From: Spirochaetaceae bacterium UBA6089
GTDB lineage: Bacteria; Spirochaetota; Spirochaetia; Treponematales; Rectinemataceae
DNA: 51,083 nucleotides
Assembly (NCBI GenBank): GCA_002435985.1
Contig: DIXD01000033.1
Location: 1-51,083 of the forward strand
Direction of reading: 5' to 3'
Position numbers and translations under genes: made by a program. Within the stretch, counting starts at the first letter, position 1. The number at the start of each line of letters is the position of its first letter. The notes under the pieces were generated by a model. The model made no database searches and was not told the DNA's origin. It was given only the letters and a program-made list of their open reading frames with translations. Shown here one piece after another: positions 41,087 through 50,519 of the stretch.

Positions 41087-41592
41087 AAAGCATACTGATA
41101 TCTTCGGCCTTAGCAGTTCTCATGCTCTTCATTCAATCGACGTGGCTCTCTCGCGGCGTAGTCTTGGGAGTAATTCCGAATCTGGCGATGTCGGTGCTAC
41201 TTTTTACTTCATTCATCAATAAGAATGGGCATGGGATAATCGCTGCTTTCATGACCGGCATCGTCGCCGACATGCTGAGCGCTTCCCCGATCGGCTATTT
41301 TGCATTTCTTTTTTCGAGCTGCGCATATTTGACCACACTGACAAGCTATGTAACAGAAAAAGATGCTGTCGTCATCCCTTTCCTCCTCGGCGCTGTAGCG
41401 ACGATTGTGATGGGCCTCCTTTCGAGGATTCTTCTCTGGCTGTTTTCGGCCGATATCCATGCATATCAGATATTCAGTGTGGAGTTTGGAGTTGAGCTCA
41501 TTATGAATGGGCTTTTTACAACCTTTATTTTCTTTCTCCTGTCTTTTATCCAACCATTTTTCGAACATAGCCCCAAAAAGGCACTTCCATGA
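41083..41592 (+). CDS. mreD: Rod shape-determining protein MreD
   Basis: MreD is a small integral membrane protein of the elongasome. The 169-residue product has about five membrane helices, with a polar loop around INKNGHGI and the family-typical GIVADMLSASPIGYFAFLF segment. Sequence conservation in this family is low, so the position (ATGA overlaps on both sides, with mreC and the PBP2 gene) is important support. Confidence 0.92.
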   Translation: MKSILISSALAVLMLFIQSTWLSRGVVLGVIPNLAMSVLLFTSFINKNGHGIIAAFMTGIVADMLSASPIGYFAFLFSSCAYLTTLTSYVTEKDAVVIPFLLGAVATIVMGLLSRILLWLFSADIHAYQIFSVEFGVELIMNGLFTTFIFFLLSFIQPFFEHSPKKALP

Positions 41593-43457
41593 TCGAAATG
41601 ACGGTATTGCAGAAAAAAATAACTCGCCGCATCCGTATATTGAGAATGCTGATATTCTCTCTTGTCGGCGTATATTCGGTCAACCTCTTTTCTATGCAGG
41701 TATTGCGAAAGCAACTTTTCGAGAGCGAGGCGGAACGTATTTCTATCCAATCGACGAGAATTCCGGCTCCTCGAGGGGAAATCTACGATCGATCGGGCAC
41801 GAGGCTTCTTGCCGGCAATATCGAGGCATACTCCGTCTACATAACACCGTCGGAACTGCCATCGGCGCAAAGAAAAACCGTGGTGAACAACTTAGCAAGG
41901 CTCTTGAACATTTCGACCGATGATATCGAAAGCAAATTGCCTGATCCGAAAGCGTATTCTTATGGCAGGGTTGTGATAACAAAAAATGCGAGTTTGGCGG
42001 TCATAGCCGAAATTGCCACCAGAATTGACGAATTTCCGGGAGTATCATGGACTTCCAAGCCCCTCAGAGACTATGCAGACTTAGGCTCGCTCTCCAACAT
42101 CGTCGGCTATGTCGGCTCCATCACTCGTGATGAATACAAGTTGCTGTACAATAAAGGATACACGCTGGAGGATCTGACGGGAAAAGCCGGCATCGAATTG
42201 ATGTATGAAGATTTGCTCAGGGGACAAGATGGCTGGATATCTAAAGCGGTCGATGTGCACGGCAAAGATATAGCCGGCAATGCTGCAAGAGTCCAGGCGC
42301 CTGTTGCCGGCAAGCGTTTGATACTCGCTATAGACGCCAATCTTCAAAAAATCGCAGAAGATGCACTTGGGAAGCGTCAAGGCTCCATCATCGTCCTGAA
42401 ACCTTCCACAGGCGAGGTCCTTGCTATGGTGACCTATCCCTATTACGATTCGAAAGTCTTTATTGCAGACGATGCCGGCAGAGCATATCTCGAACTTTTG
42501 AACAACACTCAGAAACCTTTGCTGAACCGCGCATATCAGGCTTCGTATCCGCCGGCATCCACCTTCAAAACCATCCTTACGGCTGCAATTCTGGAAGAAG
42601 AGTTCATTTCCCTGGATAAAACTGTGTACTGTTCCGGCGAGATGGTCTACGGCGGCCGTTCCTGGAGTTGTCACGTAAAAAAGCCTGGACATGGCCCTCT
42701 GGCACTCGAAGATGCACTTGCTCAGTCATGCGATATCTATTATTGGACTGTAGGTCGAGACTATATCGGTGTAGAAAATATTGTGAGCTATGCTCAGGAT
42801 TTCGGCTATGGGAAGGCTACCAATATTGACCTTCCTGGCGAAAACAAAGGCCTTCTGCCTACGCCGTCTTGGAAGGAAGAAACGTATAACGAAATATGGA
42901 CTCCAGGCGATACGATGAACCTCTCCATAGGGCAGGGTTATATGCTCGCCTCTCCTCTTCAGGTTGCCAACATGATGGCGATGATCGTCAACGATGGTGT
43001 GATTTACAAGCCGCACGTGCTGAAAGAAGTACGCGATTCGGGCACCGGTGCCCTCATGCACGAAATTCAACCGGAGGTCTTGCATACATCATCCATATCG
43101 GCAGAGACATTCGAGAAGCTTCGATCCTCTCTGAGGAATGTCGTCGTCAACGGCACCCCCAAAGCAGCAATTTCGACAAAAGTCGTGCAAATCGCAGGGA
43201 AAACCGGGACAGCAGAGATCGGTCTGAAGGACAGATGGCATTCGTGGTTCGCATCTTTTGGTCCTTACGATGCTCCTCCAAAAGATCAGGTCGTGGTAGT
43301 GACAATGATCGAAGCCTCGAACCCGTGGGAGTGGTGGGCACCCTATGCCGCCAATGTCATATATCAGGCGATGTATGCCGGGCAGACTGCTCAAGAAGCA
43401 GCCGAGACCGTAGGAGTACGTCTCGAAGGTTCCCTCATAAGCGGGAGAAGAGAATGA
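41589..43457 (+). CDS. mrdA: Penicillin-binding protein 2, elongasome transpeptidase
   Basis: PBP2 cross-links peptidoglycan during elongation. The 622-residue class B PBP has an N-terminal membrane helix (about 18-38), the pedestal domain with RGEIYDRSGTRLL, and the transpeptidase with all three motifs: S324-T-F-K327 (in YPPASTFKTI), SCD (SxN-type, in AQSCDIYYW), and KTG at 538-540 (AGKTGTAE). The start overlaps mreD and the stop overlaps rodA, four bases each. Together with RodA it forms the polymerase-transpeptidase pair. Confidence 0.97.
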   Translation: MIEMTVLQKKITRRIRILRMLIFSLVGVYSVNLFSMQVLRKQLFESEAERISIQSTRIPAPRGEIYDRSGTRLLAGNIEAYSVYITPSELPSAQRKTVVNNLARLLNISTDDIESKLPDPKAYSYGRVVITKNASLAVIAEIATRIDEFPGVSWTSKPLRDYADLGSLSNIVGYVGSITRDEYKLLYNKGYTLEDLTGKAGIELMYEDLLRGQDGWISKAVDVHGKDIAGNAARVQAPVAGKRLILAIDANLQKIAEDALGKRQGSIIVLKPSTGEVLAMVTYPYYDSKVFIADDAGRAYLELLNNTQKPLLNRAYQASYPPASTFKTILTAAILEEEFISLDKTVYCSGEMVYGGRSWSCHVKKPGHGPLALEDALAQSCDIYYWTVGRDYIGVENIVSYAQDFGYGKATNIDLPGENKGLLPTPSWKEETYNEIWTPGDTMNLSIGQGYMLASPLQVANMMAMIVNDGVIYKPHVLKEVRDSGTGALMHEIQPEVLHTSSISAETFEKLRSSLRNVVVNGTPKAAISTKVVQIAGKTGTAEIGLKDRWHSWFASFGPYDAPPKDQVVVVTMIEASNPWEWWAPYAANVIYQAMYAGQTAQEAAETVGVRLEGSLISGRRE

Positions 43458-44767
43458 ATCTTCAGGATATCAAGCGATTTTTCGGCAATGTGGACTATTT
43501 CCTGCTCTTTGCGACGTTTTCACTGTGCGGCATTGGTATTGCGGCGATTTATTCCGCTGGGGTTGACGCGAACGGCCTGGTCGTTTCGAACGAGTATATA
43601 AAACAGCTTCTATGGTTTTTTATCGGCATTTTTCTTTTAATCGGCGCGTCGCTGATCGATTTTTCAAGATTTAAGGATACTTCTTGGATATTTTTCGCGA
43701 TCAGCGTCTTCTTGCTCATTTTGACTCTCCTCGTGGGGAAGGTCGTGAACGGCTCCAGGTCGTGGCTTGGTTTTGCCGGCCTTGGTATTCAGCCGGCAGA
43801 GTTTGCGAAGATCGCGACAGTGCTTATGCTTGCGCGCTATTTGGATTCCTCGGAGTTCGACTCGAGTTTCAAAAAGTTATTGAAGACAGGATGTATCTTG
43901 GCTATTCCACTCGTGCTCATCCTGGCCCAGCCCGACTTCGGCTCCGCCCTTGTCTTTTTTCCTGCTGCTATCGTCATGTTGACGCTCGCCGATGTGGATT
44001 TCCGATATATTCTGTTCGGCGTACTGTCTATCGTCGGTATTTTTATCTTTTTGAGCATTCCCCTCTATGTTCAGAATCATCCCAACCCTATTCTCTATAT
44101 GTTGGTCACTCAGGACAGCATTCTCTATGTGGTCTTAATTTTCATACTTATTCTTTCGATAATTTCGAGTGTCGGGTGGTTCAAGTTCAAGAAACCGTAT
44201 TATTACTGGTTGTCATATAGTCTGGCAATTTTGGCTTTCTCCATTGCTGGTGCCACCGCCGCCAATAAACTTTTGAAACCTTACCAGATAGAGAGGCTCC
44301 TCGTCTTCATCGATCCGAACATCGACCCTAGGGGTTCCGGCTGGAACATTCTTCAGAGCACTACGGCGATAGGATCAGGAGGATTTTGGGGAAAGGGCTT
44401 TCTTGAGGGCACCCATAGTCATGCTCGATATATCCCTCAACAGAGCACTGATTTCATATTTTCCATTATTGCGGAGGAATTTGGTTTTGTGGGCTGTATG
44501 GTGCTTTTTGCTCTCTATACCATCATATTCGTCAGATGCTTCGTTCTCATGGAGACATCGAAAGACCGTTTTAGTCAATTTGTGGTGGGGGGCATCCTCG
44601 GCATATTTGCATTTCATTTTATGATCAATATTGGAATGGCGATGGGCATCATGCCGGTGACGGGGATCCCTCTCTACTTTGTCTCATATGGAGGCTCTGC
44701 ACTGTGGTCAGGGCTCATTTCGATCGGCATACTGACAGGAATTTCGGCTCGTAGGTATTCGGCGTGA
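43454..44767 (+). CDS. rodA: Peptidoglycan glycosyltransferase RodA (SEDS family)
   Basis: RodA polymerises lipid II into glycan strands. The 437-residue protein has about ten membrane helices and SEDS signatures: GLGIQPAEFAKIATVLMLARYL, LILAQPDFGSALVF with the essential Asp of that loop, HSHARYIPQQSTDFIFSIIAEEFGFVG and PVTGIPLYFVSYGGSA. It is longer than E. coli RodA (370), mainly from an extra hydrophobic stretch around 200-265. ATG 43454 follows GGGAGAAGAG and overlaps the PBP2 stop; the much longer open frame upstream lies in the PBP2 gene. Confidence 0.97.
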   Translation: MNLQDIKRFFGNVDYFLLFATFSLCGIGIAAIYSAGVDANGLVVSNEYIKQLLWFFIGIFLLIGASLIDFSRFKDTSWIFFAISVFLLILTLLVGKVVNGSRSWLGFAGLGIQPAEFAKIATVLMLARYLDSSEFDSSFKKLLKTGCILAIPLVLILAQPDFGSALVFFPAAIVMLTLADVDFRYILFGVLSIVGIFIFLSIPLYVQNHPNPILYMLVTQDSILYVVLIFILILSIISSVGWFKFKKPYYYWLSYSLAILAFSIAGATAANKLLKPYQIERLLVFIDPNIDPRGSGWNILQSTTAIGSGGFWGKGFLEGTHSHARYIPQQSTDFIFSIIAEEFGFVGCMVLFALYTIIFVRCFVLMETSKDRFSQFVVGGILGIFAFHFMINIGMAMGIMPVTGIPLYFVSYGGSALWSGLISIGILTGISARRYSA

Positions 44768-47322
44768 ACAGACCATTCATCAAACCGATGCGGGATATCG
44801 GTTCTGCGCTTTTTGAAGTACAAAAACCAGCCCGCTATGTGGGAGGAGAGTGTGGTGCCGCTCCTCCGATAGAACAAGAGGATACGCGTCTCAGAATAGC
44901 CCTGTGTTTCCCCGATCTCTACGAGATAGGTATGTCCAACAATGCGCTCAGAATTATCTATTCTTGGCTGAATGAAAAGAAAAATCAGATTGTCTGCGAG
45001 AGGGTTTTCGCGCCGGCTCCGGATTTCGAGCGTCTTTTAATTCGAAAAAGGATACCGCTCTATACGCTGGAGAGCGGTATCCTTTTATGTGATACAGAGA
45101 TACTCGCATTTACCGTCGGGTATGAGCTTCTTGCCAGCAACATGCTCGCCATCATGGAGTGTGGTGGCATATCGTATAAAACGGCAGAGCGAGGCGAAGG
45201 GGACCCGATCGTAATCGCAGGAGGCCCGGCTATTACGAATCCCCTGCCTTTTGCGCAATTCCTCGATGCTGTTTGGATTGGAGAAGCAGAGGCCGGCTTC
45301 ATCGACCTCATGGTACAGATGGCGGAGCTCAAGAGGCGTGGGGCTGATAGGCGGGAAAAACTGGCCCTGCTTGCCGAACATCCTTCGATGTGGATATCTC
45401 CGTCGTTGGAAGAGAGCCTTAGGCTCCCCCATAAAAAACTCATAGCGAGAGCAGTTTTTCAGGATTTTTATAAGACTGAGTATGTGAACGAATTTCCGTA
45501 TCCGGTGTTGAACCCTGTTCATGCGCATGGATCGGTCGAAATTATGCGTGGCTGCCCCAATGGATGCCGTTTCTGCCATGCAGGATATTTTTATCGCCCT
45601 CAAAGGTCCAAGTATGCAGAAATAATAAAAAAAGAAGTCGAGTATCTCGTTGTTAAAAAAGGATATAGAGAGATAACGCTCTCATCTTTGTCTTCCGGTG
45701 ATTATCCGGGTATTGTCGAACTCTTCAATGATCTGAATGCTACATGGACAAAGGACAAGGTTTCCTTTCAGCTTCCAAGTCTCAAAGTCGATAGCTTTAC
45801 CTTGCCGCTCTTGGAAGAAATTTCCGAGGTCCGAAAATCGGGATTGACCTTCGCCGTTGAGACTCCGCTTGAATCATGGCAGTGTGCGATCAATAAGCGG
45901 GTGCCTTTTGAAAAAATTGTATCGATTCTGCATGAGGCCAAAGGCAGAGGATTTAAATCCGCTAAATTTTATTTTATGGTAGGACTTCCCGTGCCTGAAC
46001 GCGGCATACAAGAAGCACAGGCAATAGTGGATTATATCGAGCAGATAGCGCAAGTTGAACACATTTCAATTCATGTGAATGTAGGCACCTTCATTCCAAA
46101 GCCACATACGCCCTTTGAGCGCGAGGCGCAGCTTTCGGAGGAAAAGGCGCTTGCGTGCATTCAGTACATACGCCGTAGTCTAAAATATCGAAAAAATATC
46201 GAAGTGAGCTATCATCCTCCCTTTCTGTCGGTATTGGAAGGAATAATTTCTCGAGGAGATGAATCCTTGGGAGAAATCATCTCGGCGGCATATCTGAAAG
46301 GGGCGAGGCTTGATGCCTGGGATGAACATATAGATCGCGAGCTATGGCGAAAGGTGCTGGAGGATTACAATATAAGAAGAGGGGAGGGGGCTTGGCAGTC
46401 GTTTTTGGCACAGCGAGAAGAGAATTCTCTCCTGCCTTGGCATGAAATATCACTGAACGTAAGCCACAAGTGGCTCAAAAGAGAAAAAGAAAGGGCACAA
46501 AAAAACAGATTAACGTTAATATGTAGTGAATATTGTACAGATAGGTGTGGAGTATGTAATAATAAGGTCTCAATTGTATCTAATAGAATACCTGATAAAG
46601 TTGATATTCATTCAGAAATCTCGGTCTCTCATCGTGCAAATCTTGTTGACGATGCTGCTGATCAGATAAAGTTGATCGCGATTTGGTCAAAGCGGAACGC
46701 TGCGGTATTGTATCCCTTACATGATGTGGCGCGAGCTTTTTCGAGAGCCTTTTATGTGTGCAATTTCCCTGTTGCTTTTTCCCATGGATTCAACCCTCAG
46801 CCCAGAATTGAATTGTCGCCACCCTTAGGGCTGGGTGTCAAAGGAAGGAATGAGATTTTGCTGCTGTGGCTCGATGTGCCGAAGAGCAAGCTTGCTGAGT
46901 TTAAGGAAAATGTCTCTATGCATCAGAGCCAAATCGTTTCCCAATTGAATGAGAATCTGCCTGATGGGCTTCGCCTGGAATGTCTGCGAATAAGTACCCA
47001 CAGCGATGATAAAAAAAGGACTATCGGCGGCTTGCTCAGGGCTGCGGCATGGAAGTACGTGTTCTCATCTAATGAGTCGTATGCCATGGCATTGCATATC
47101 CTTGCCGATTATTCGGATGATTTTGTCGTGGTGAAGACCGATGCCGATATGCGAGAAATTCAACTTCTTGAACGTTTCTCCGGATCTTCAAAAAAAACGC
47201 AAAGCTTCTATAAAATCTTGAAAGATCGTTTCTCTGGGCAAGATCATTTTACAGCAGAGCGCCTCGAATGCTATGGCGATCTAGAAAATGAAGGGTATGT
47301 CGGGCTGCAGGACATTCTGTAG
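44764..47322 (+). CDS. Radical SAM protein (TIGR03960-type) fused to DUF2344 domain
   Basis: The 852-residue product is a fusion. Residues 1-600 are a B12-binding-like domain followed by radical SAM, with the cluster motif C264-xxx-C268-xx-C271 (RGCPNGCRFCHAGYFYRPQR) and the C-terminal cluster C587, C591, C595, C598. Residues from about 635 are a DUF2344 domain (IWSKRNAAVLYPLHDVARAF, FPVAFSHGFNPQPRIELSPPLGLG). In Clostridia the two are separate neighbouring genes next to mre/rodA and rng/rplU, so location and pairing agree, but their reaction is not known to me. It overlaps rodA by four bases. The joint (46501-46620) is only 27.5% G+C. Confidence 0.9.
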   Translation: MNRPFIKPMRDIGSALFEVQKPARYVGGECGAAPPIEQEDTRLRIALCFPDLYEIGMSNNALRIIYSWLNEKKNQIVCERVFAPAPDFERLLIRKRIPLYTLESGILLCDTEILAFTVGYELLASNMLAIMECGGISYKTAERGEGDPIVIAGGPAITNPLPFAQFLDAVWIGEAEAGFIDLMVQMAELKRRGADRREKLALLAEHPSMWISPSLEESLRLPHKKLIARAVFQDFYKTEYVNEFPYPVLNPVHAHGSVEIMRGCPNGCRFCHAGYFYRPQRSKYAEIIKKEVEYLVVKKGYREITLSSLSSGDYPGIVELFNDLNATWTKDKVSFQLPSLKVDSFTLPLLEEISEVRKSGLTFAVETPLESWQCAINKRVPFEKIVSILHEAKGRGFKSAKFYFMVGLPVPERGIQEAQAIVDYIEQIAQVEHISIHVNVGTFIPKPHTPFEREAQLSEEKALACIQYIRRSLKYRKNIEVSYHPPFLSVLEGIISRGDESLGEIISAAYLKGARLDAWDEHIDRELWRKVLEDYNIRRGEGAWQSFLAQREENSLLPWHEISLNVSHKWLKREKERAQKNRLTLICSEYCTDRCGVCNNKVSIVSNRIPDKVDIHSEISVSHRANLVDDAADQIKLIAIWSKRNAAVLYPLHDVARAFSRAFYVCNFPVAFSHGFNPQPRIELSPPLGLGVKGRNEILLLWLDVPKSKLAEFKENVSMHQSQIVSQLNENLPDGLRLECLRISTHSDDKKRTIGGLLRAAAWKYVFSSNESYAMALHILADYSDDFVVVKTDADMREIQLLERFSGSSKKTQSFYKILKDRFSGQDHFTAERLECYGDLENEGYVGLQDIL

Positions 47323-47461
47323 CATGGGCGGAATCTGGATTTCTTTTTGGGTGTCTTTTATTGAGACTATGTAGGGATCTTGCGAGCGTTCATAGGTAGA
47401 CAGAATATACATTATGCGAACTCGCGGATGCTTCAAAATATGTAAGGATGGCGGGCATTGA

Positions 47462-47508
47462 GCGCCCTAAGTCGGCGCCCTTGGTCGGGCAGCCTTGGTC
47501 AGCGCCCT
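47462..47508. repeat. Degenerate tandem repeat in convergent gap
   Basis: Units of 13-14 bases (GCGCCCTAAGTCG, GCGCCCTTGGTCGG, GCAGCCTTGGTCA, GCGCCCT) run head to tail for about three and a half copies. They lie in the 207-base gap 47323-47529 between the radical SAM gene and the convergent lipoprotein gene. No intrinsic terminator is clear in that gap. Confidence 0.75.
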
Positions 47509-47529
47509 ATTCTTTCTTTGGACTTTGGA

Positions 47530-48246
47530 TCAGGACCCCCCCATCGGTGTGTATTGAATTGGCCCCAAGACTCTTGGATCGCTGTAAAGCTCGCTCAGGG
47601 AAGAAGAAATCCCATAGGCGACCGCGAAGAATACAATATACACACTCTCGCCTACTAAAATCCCGTCGCCTGCGTAGTCAAGATCACCTTTTAGGTACTG
47701 GCTCCTACTACAAAATTCGGCCGTGGCCGTATCGCCTTTGTTTCGGGATATGTAGTAGAGCGTTGTTTGGCTTTCATCGGCTTTAGTTGCAGTGATCGTC
47801 CATCTGCTGTCTGAGTTCAAATGAAGGTCGAAGGAGATGTGCGTGTTGTCTGAGACTGGAATGAGCGGCACGGTGTCGTCGAGGTAGGTATTGGTCTTGT
47901 CATATTTTACTAGAACATAATAGCCTTCCGTAGATTCGATCTGGGCGATGTCGCTGCTCGTCAGGTAGTTCGAGAGATAGGAAGAGCTGTTGGTCGCATC
48001 GTTCTGGCTGTCGAATACTCTGTAATATATATCGTATCCTTTGAACAGCTCCGCGACATCGTCGATGTTGCGCGTATCATGTATGAGTTGCACGCGGTTG
48101 CCGCTTGGAGACGAAAAATAAACCGGCGGATACAGATAATCAGATGTTGGCAGGCCGCAGGAGAAAAGCAGAAGGAGGGCAAGCGCGACAAAAAAGGCAC
48201 CAGTCCTCCGGAAAAAGAAAGCAACCTTGCCCCTCTGCCCTCTCAT
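47530..48246 (-). CDS. Lipoprotein of unknown function
   Basis: The 238-residue product has a positively charged N-terminus, a hydrophobic stretch and the lipobox LLFSCG, so it is a lipoprotein. The mature part is rich in Tyr, Asp, Ser and Thr and looks beta-sheet-dominated (YFSSPSGNRVQLIHDTRN ... YDIYYRVFDSQND ... TTLYYISRNKGD). I recognise no domain. AAGGATAT precedes the ATG. It is the last gene of the rpsA-regulator-TPR-lipoprotein series and may work with the TPR membrane protein 14 bases upstream. Confidence 0.8.
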   Translation of the reverse strand: MRGQRGKVAFFFRRTGAFFVALALLLLFSCGLPTSDYLYPPVYFSSPSGNRVQLIHDTRNIDDVAELFKGYDIYYRVFDSQNDATNSSSYLSNYLTSSDIAQIESTEGYYVLVKYDKTNTYLDDTVPLIPVSDNTHISFDLHLNSDSRWTITATKADESQTTLYYISRNKGDTATAEFCSRSQYLKGDLDYAGDGILVGESVYIVFFAVAYGISSSLSELYSDPRVLGPIQYTPMGGS

Positions 48247-48260
48247 CGTATATCCTTCTT

Positions 48261-48965
48261 TTACTCGGCCAGCCCCTGGGACTTTAGATAGATCAGCCTA
48301 TTCTTGGCAAGGAGAGCCCAGTCCGAGTCGCCGAACGACGAAACGAGCTGATTGTAACTCTCCACGGCAGCCACATAGTCCTTTTTTTCTTCTTGCAAAC
48401 GGCCGAGATTGAAGAGCGCCGAAGGAGCGCTCGGATTGTCCTTGAGATAATCTTTCGTAATGGTGGTATAGTGCGCAATGGCGGCGTCTATATTACCGGC
48501 CTCCTCTGCCGATATGGCGGCGAGCTGAAGCGCGACGGGCGCTGCGTAGGATTTTTTGTTTCGCTCAAATGCGTCCAGGGCAGCTTTTTCGGCCTCCGCG
48601 AAGTCTTTTTTCTGGCTCATGATTGTGTTTTTTCTGAGGAGCGCGCGCTGGGCAGCTATGGTTTTCGGCCATTTCTCTGCGATCGTGTCCAGGTCGGCGA
48701 TGAGGGCTTTCTCCGCGTCCGCCTTTTTTTGCTCGTCTGTCTCTTGCCACCAAGCTTGGAACTTCTGATCCGCAAGGTCCATTGCCCTGCTCGAATCCGA
48801 AGCGATGTTCCCCGACACCACGGTGTAGATGCCGACGGCCGCAATGACGACGACGACGGCGATGCCGATGCCGATGATGGGCTTCCGATGCGTGCTTATA
48901 AAATCGGTCAATTTTTCGGAGAAAGGCTTCTTCTCCTTCTGAGGCTGCTTTTCCTGTTGATTCAC
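48261..48965 (-). CDS. TPR membrane protein, YfgM-like layout
   Basis: The 234-residue product has a charged N-terminus (about 1-28), one membrane helix (about 29-50, PIIGIGIAVVVVIAAVGIY) and a periplasmic TPR domain (AQRALLRKNTIMSQKKDFAEAEKAALDAFE ... ALFNLGRLQEEKKDYVAAVESYNQLV, given in parts). This resembles the YfgM/ancillary SecYEG subunit layout, but sequence identity cannot be judged here. GTG 48965 is the start, with AAGGAG seven bases upstream. It lies three bases after the regulator gene, so the two are co-translated. Confidence 0.8.
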   Translation of the reverse strand: MNQQEKQPQKEKKPFSEKLTDFISTHRKPIIGIGIAVVVVIAAVGIYTVVSGNIASDSSRAMDLADQKFQAWWQETDEQKKADAEKALIADLDTIAEKWPKTIAAQRALLRKNTIMSQKKDFAEAEKAALDAFERNKKSYAAPVALQLAAISAEEAGNIDAAIAHYTTITKDYLKDNPSAPSALFNLGRLQEEKKDYVAAVESYNQLVSSFGDSDWALLAKNRLIYLKSQGLAE

Positions 48966-48968
48966 GCT

Positions 48969-50492
48969 TTACTCCTTACTTTGCAGAATATTGAGCTCTT
49001 TTATCAATCGCGACAAGTAGGTTCTCTGTATCTTCAGATATCGTGCGGTTTCAGTCTGATTCCATCGGTTCTGTTCCAGAGCTGATCGTATGTAATTGCT
49101 TTTGAATAAAATAATTGCTTCTTTCAGCTCCTTGCCTTGGAACCGCTCGTTCCCGGAGGCTGGCTGTTTTCCTATCATGAGGTCGTCCGCATTGATGGTC
49201 GTCCCCTTGGAGATAAGGACCGCCCTCTCCACGGCGTTTTCCAGCTCACGGATGTTTCCTGGCCAACTGTAGCTCAGCATGAGTTCCATCGCGGAGTCGG
49301 AGAAACGAATACCCCTGCGGTTCGTCTCCCTTGCATATTTCGTCAGAAAGTATTCGGCAAGGGTTGGAATATCCTCCCGACGCTCTCGTAAAGGGGGTAT
49401 CTGAATCGGCAGGACATTCAAACGGTAATAGAGGTCGCTTCTGAATTCCTGATTCTGTACGAGCTTCTCGATGTCCCTGTTGGTTGCCGCGATGATTCTG
49501 ACATCTACCCGGATAGTCTCATTCGAGCCTATCCGTTCGAAGCTCTTCTGTTGAATGACCCTAAGAAGCTTTGCCTGCAGCTTTAAGGGAAGTTCGGTGA
49601 TTTCGTCGAGAAAGATCGTCCCGCCATCGGCAGCCTCGAACCGCCCTTCTCTATCGCGTATTGCGTCGGTAAAGGCGCCCTTGACATGACCGAAGAGTTC
49701 GCTCTCGAGCAGGCTTTCCGGGAGAGCGGCGCAGTTGACGCGGATAAAAGGCTTTTGGCTTCTCCGCGAATTGAGGTGCAGCTGTTCAGCGATCAGCTCT
49801 TTCCCAACGCCGCTCTCGCCAAGGATCAGTATTGAAGCATCGCTTGGGGCGACCCGTTTGACAAGGTCGAGACGGTCCTGCATCACTTTCGAGGAGAAAA
49901 TAAGGGGGTGCCAACCCTGCTCTTCCTGTACTTTATGGTGGAGATAAGCGAGCTCGTGCTCGGTCTGCTCGTACTGCCTTGCGTTGTCGAAGGCGATGCC
50001 GGCTTGCACGGCAAACAGTTCCGCCCACTCGAGATCATCGTCGACAAAAAGGCCATGCGAGGTCTTGTTGATGAGCTCGATGACGCCCTCGGTCTTATCT
50101 TTGACTTTCATCGGAACCGCAAGGATCGACGTCGTGCTGTAGGAGATTTCCTTTGAGACTGTCGGCGAGAACCGAGGATCATGAAGAGCGTCGTTGACGA
50201 TGATGGAACGTTTATTCTGAAAGACCCACCCAACAATGCCCTCCGACGCGGGGATCGATTTCCCTTGAAGTTCAGGGCCGCGGGGGCCAAGTGCAATTTC
50301 GAATCTAAGCGTGTTGGTCGGCGCATCGAAGAGCGCAAGGCTTGCCGCTTCCGCACCGACAAGCCTCGCCGCCGACTCGACGATCGTCTTCAGCAACGAA
50401 CGGAAATCCGTGTAACTGGAATTGAGCCGGGCGTTGATGTCTATCAACGTTCGAAACTTCTCCGAATCAATCGCTGAAACCATCACATTCAC
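48969..50492 (-). CDS. Sigma-54-type transcriptional activator with GAF sensor domain (GAFTDA variant)
   Basis: The 507-residue protein has a GAF domain (about 20-180), an AAA+ ATPase (about 200-435) with Walker A GESGVGKE (225-232), Walker B GGTIFLDEI and the R-finger region FRSDLYYRLNVLPIQIPPLRER, then a Fis-type HTH (about 465-505, NQTETARYLKIQRTYLSRLIK). The sigma-54 contact loop is GAFTDA at 272-277, where most activators have GAFTGA. It has no receiver domain, so it would be ligand-controlled through GAF. GTG 50492 is the likely start, but GTG 50486 and ATG 50483 are possible. It follows rpsA, with an inverted repeat between. Confidence 0.93.
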   Translation of the reverse strand: MNVMVSAIDSEKFRTLIDINARLNSSYTDFRSLLKTIVESAARLVGAEAASLALFDAPTNTLRFEIALGPRGPELQGKSIPASEGIVGWVFQNKRSIIVNDALHDPRFSPTVSKEISYSTTSILAVPMKVKDKTEGVIELINKTSHGLFVDDDLEWAELFAVQAGIAFDNARQYEQTEHELAYLHHKVQEEQGWHPLIFSSKVMQDRLDLVKRVAPSDASILILGESGVGKELIAEQLHLNSRRSQKPFIRVNCAALPESLLESELFGHVKGAFTDAIRDREGRFEAADGGTIFLDEITELPLKLQAKLLRVIQQKSFERIGSNETIRVDVRIIAATNRDIEKLVQNQEFRSDLYYRLNVLPIQIPPLRERREDIPTLAEYFLTKYARETNRRGIRFSDSAMELMLSYSWPGNIRELENAVERAVLISKGTTINADDLMIGKQPASGNERFQGKELKEAIILFKSNYIRSALEQNRWNQTETARYLKIQRTYLSRLIKELNILQSKE

Positions 50493-50498
50493 TCTGAG

Positions 50499-50519
50499 GA
50501 CTGAACATATAGTTCAGTC
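50499..50519. promoter_or_regulatory. Inverted repeat at the rpsA stop / regulator start
   Basis: GACTGAAC (50499-50506) and GTTCAGTC (50512-50519) form a perfect 8-bp stem around ATATA. The repeat covers the rpsA stop codon and ends seven bases before the regulator GTG, where a ribosome binding site would be. It could be a translational switch or an operator. Confidence 0.6.

Noticed and set aside
42896..43453. N-terminal extension of RodA by 186 residues
   Set aside because: It is read in the PBP2 gene in another frame, and its Arg/Ser/Cys-rich product is not RodA-like. ATG 43454 fits the family and has a ribosome binding site.
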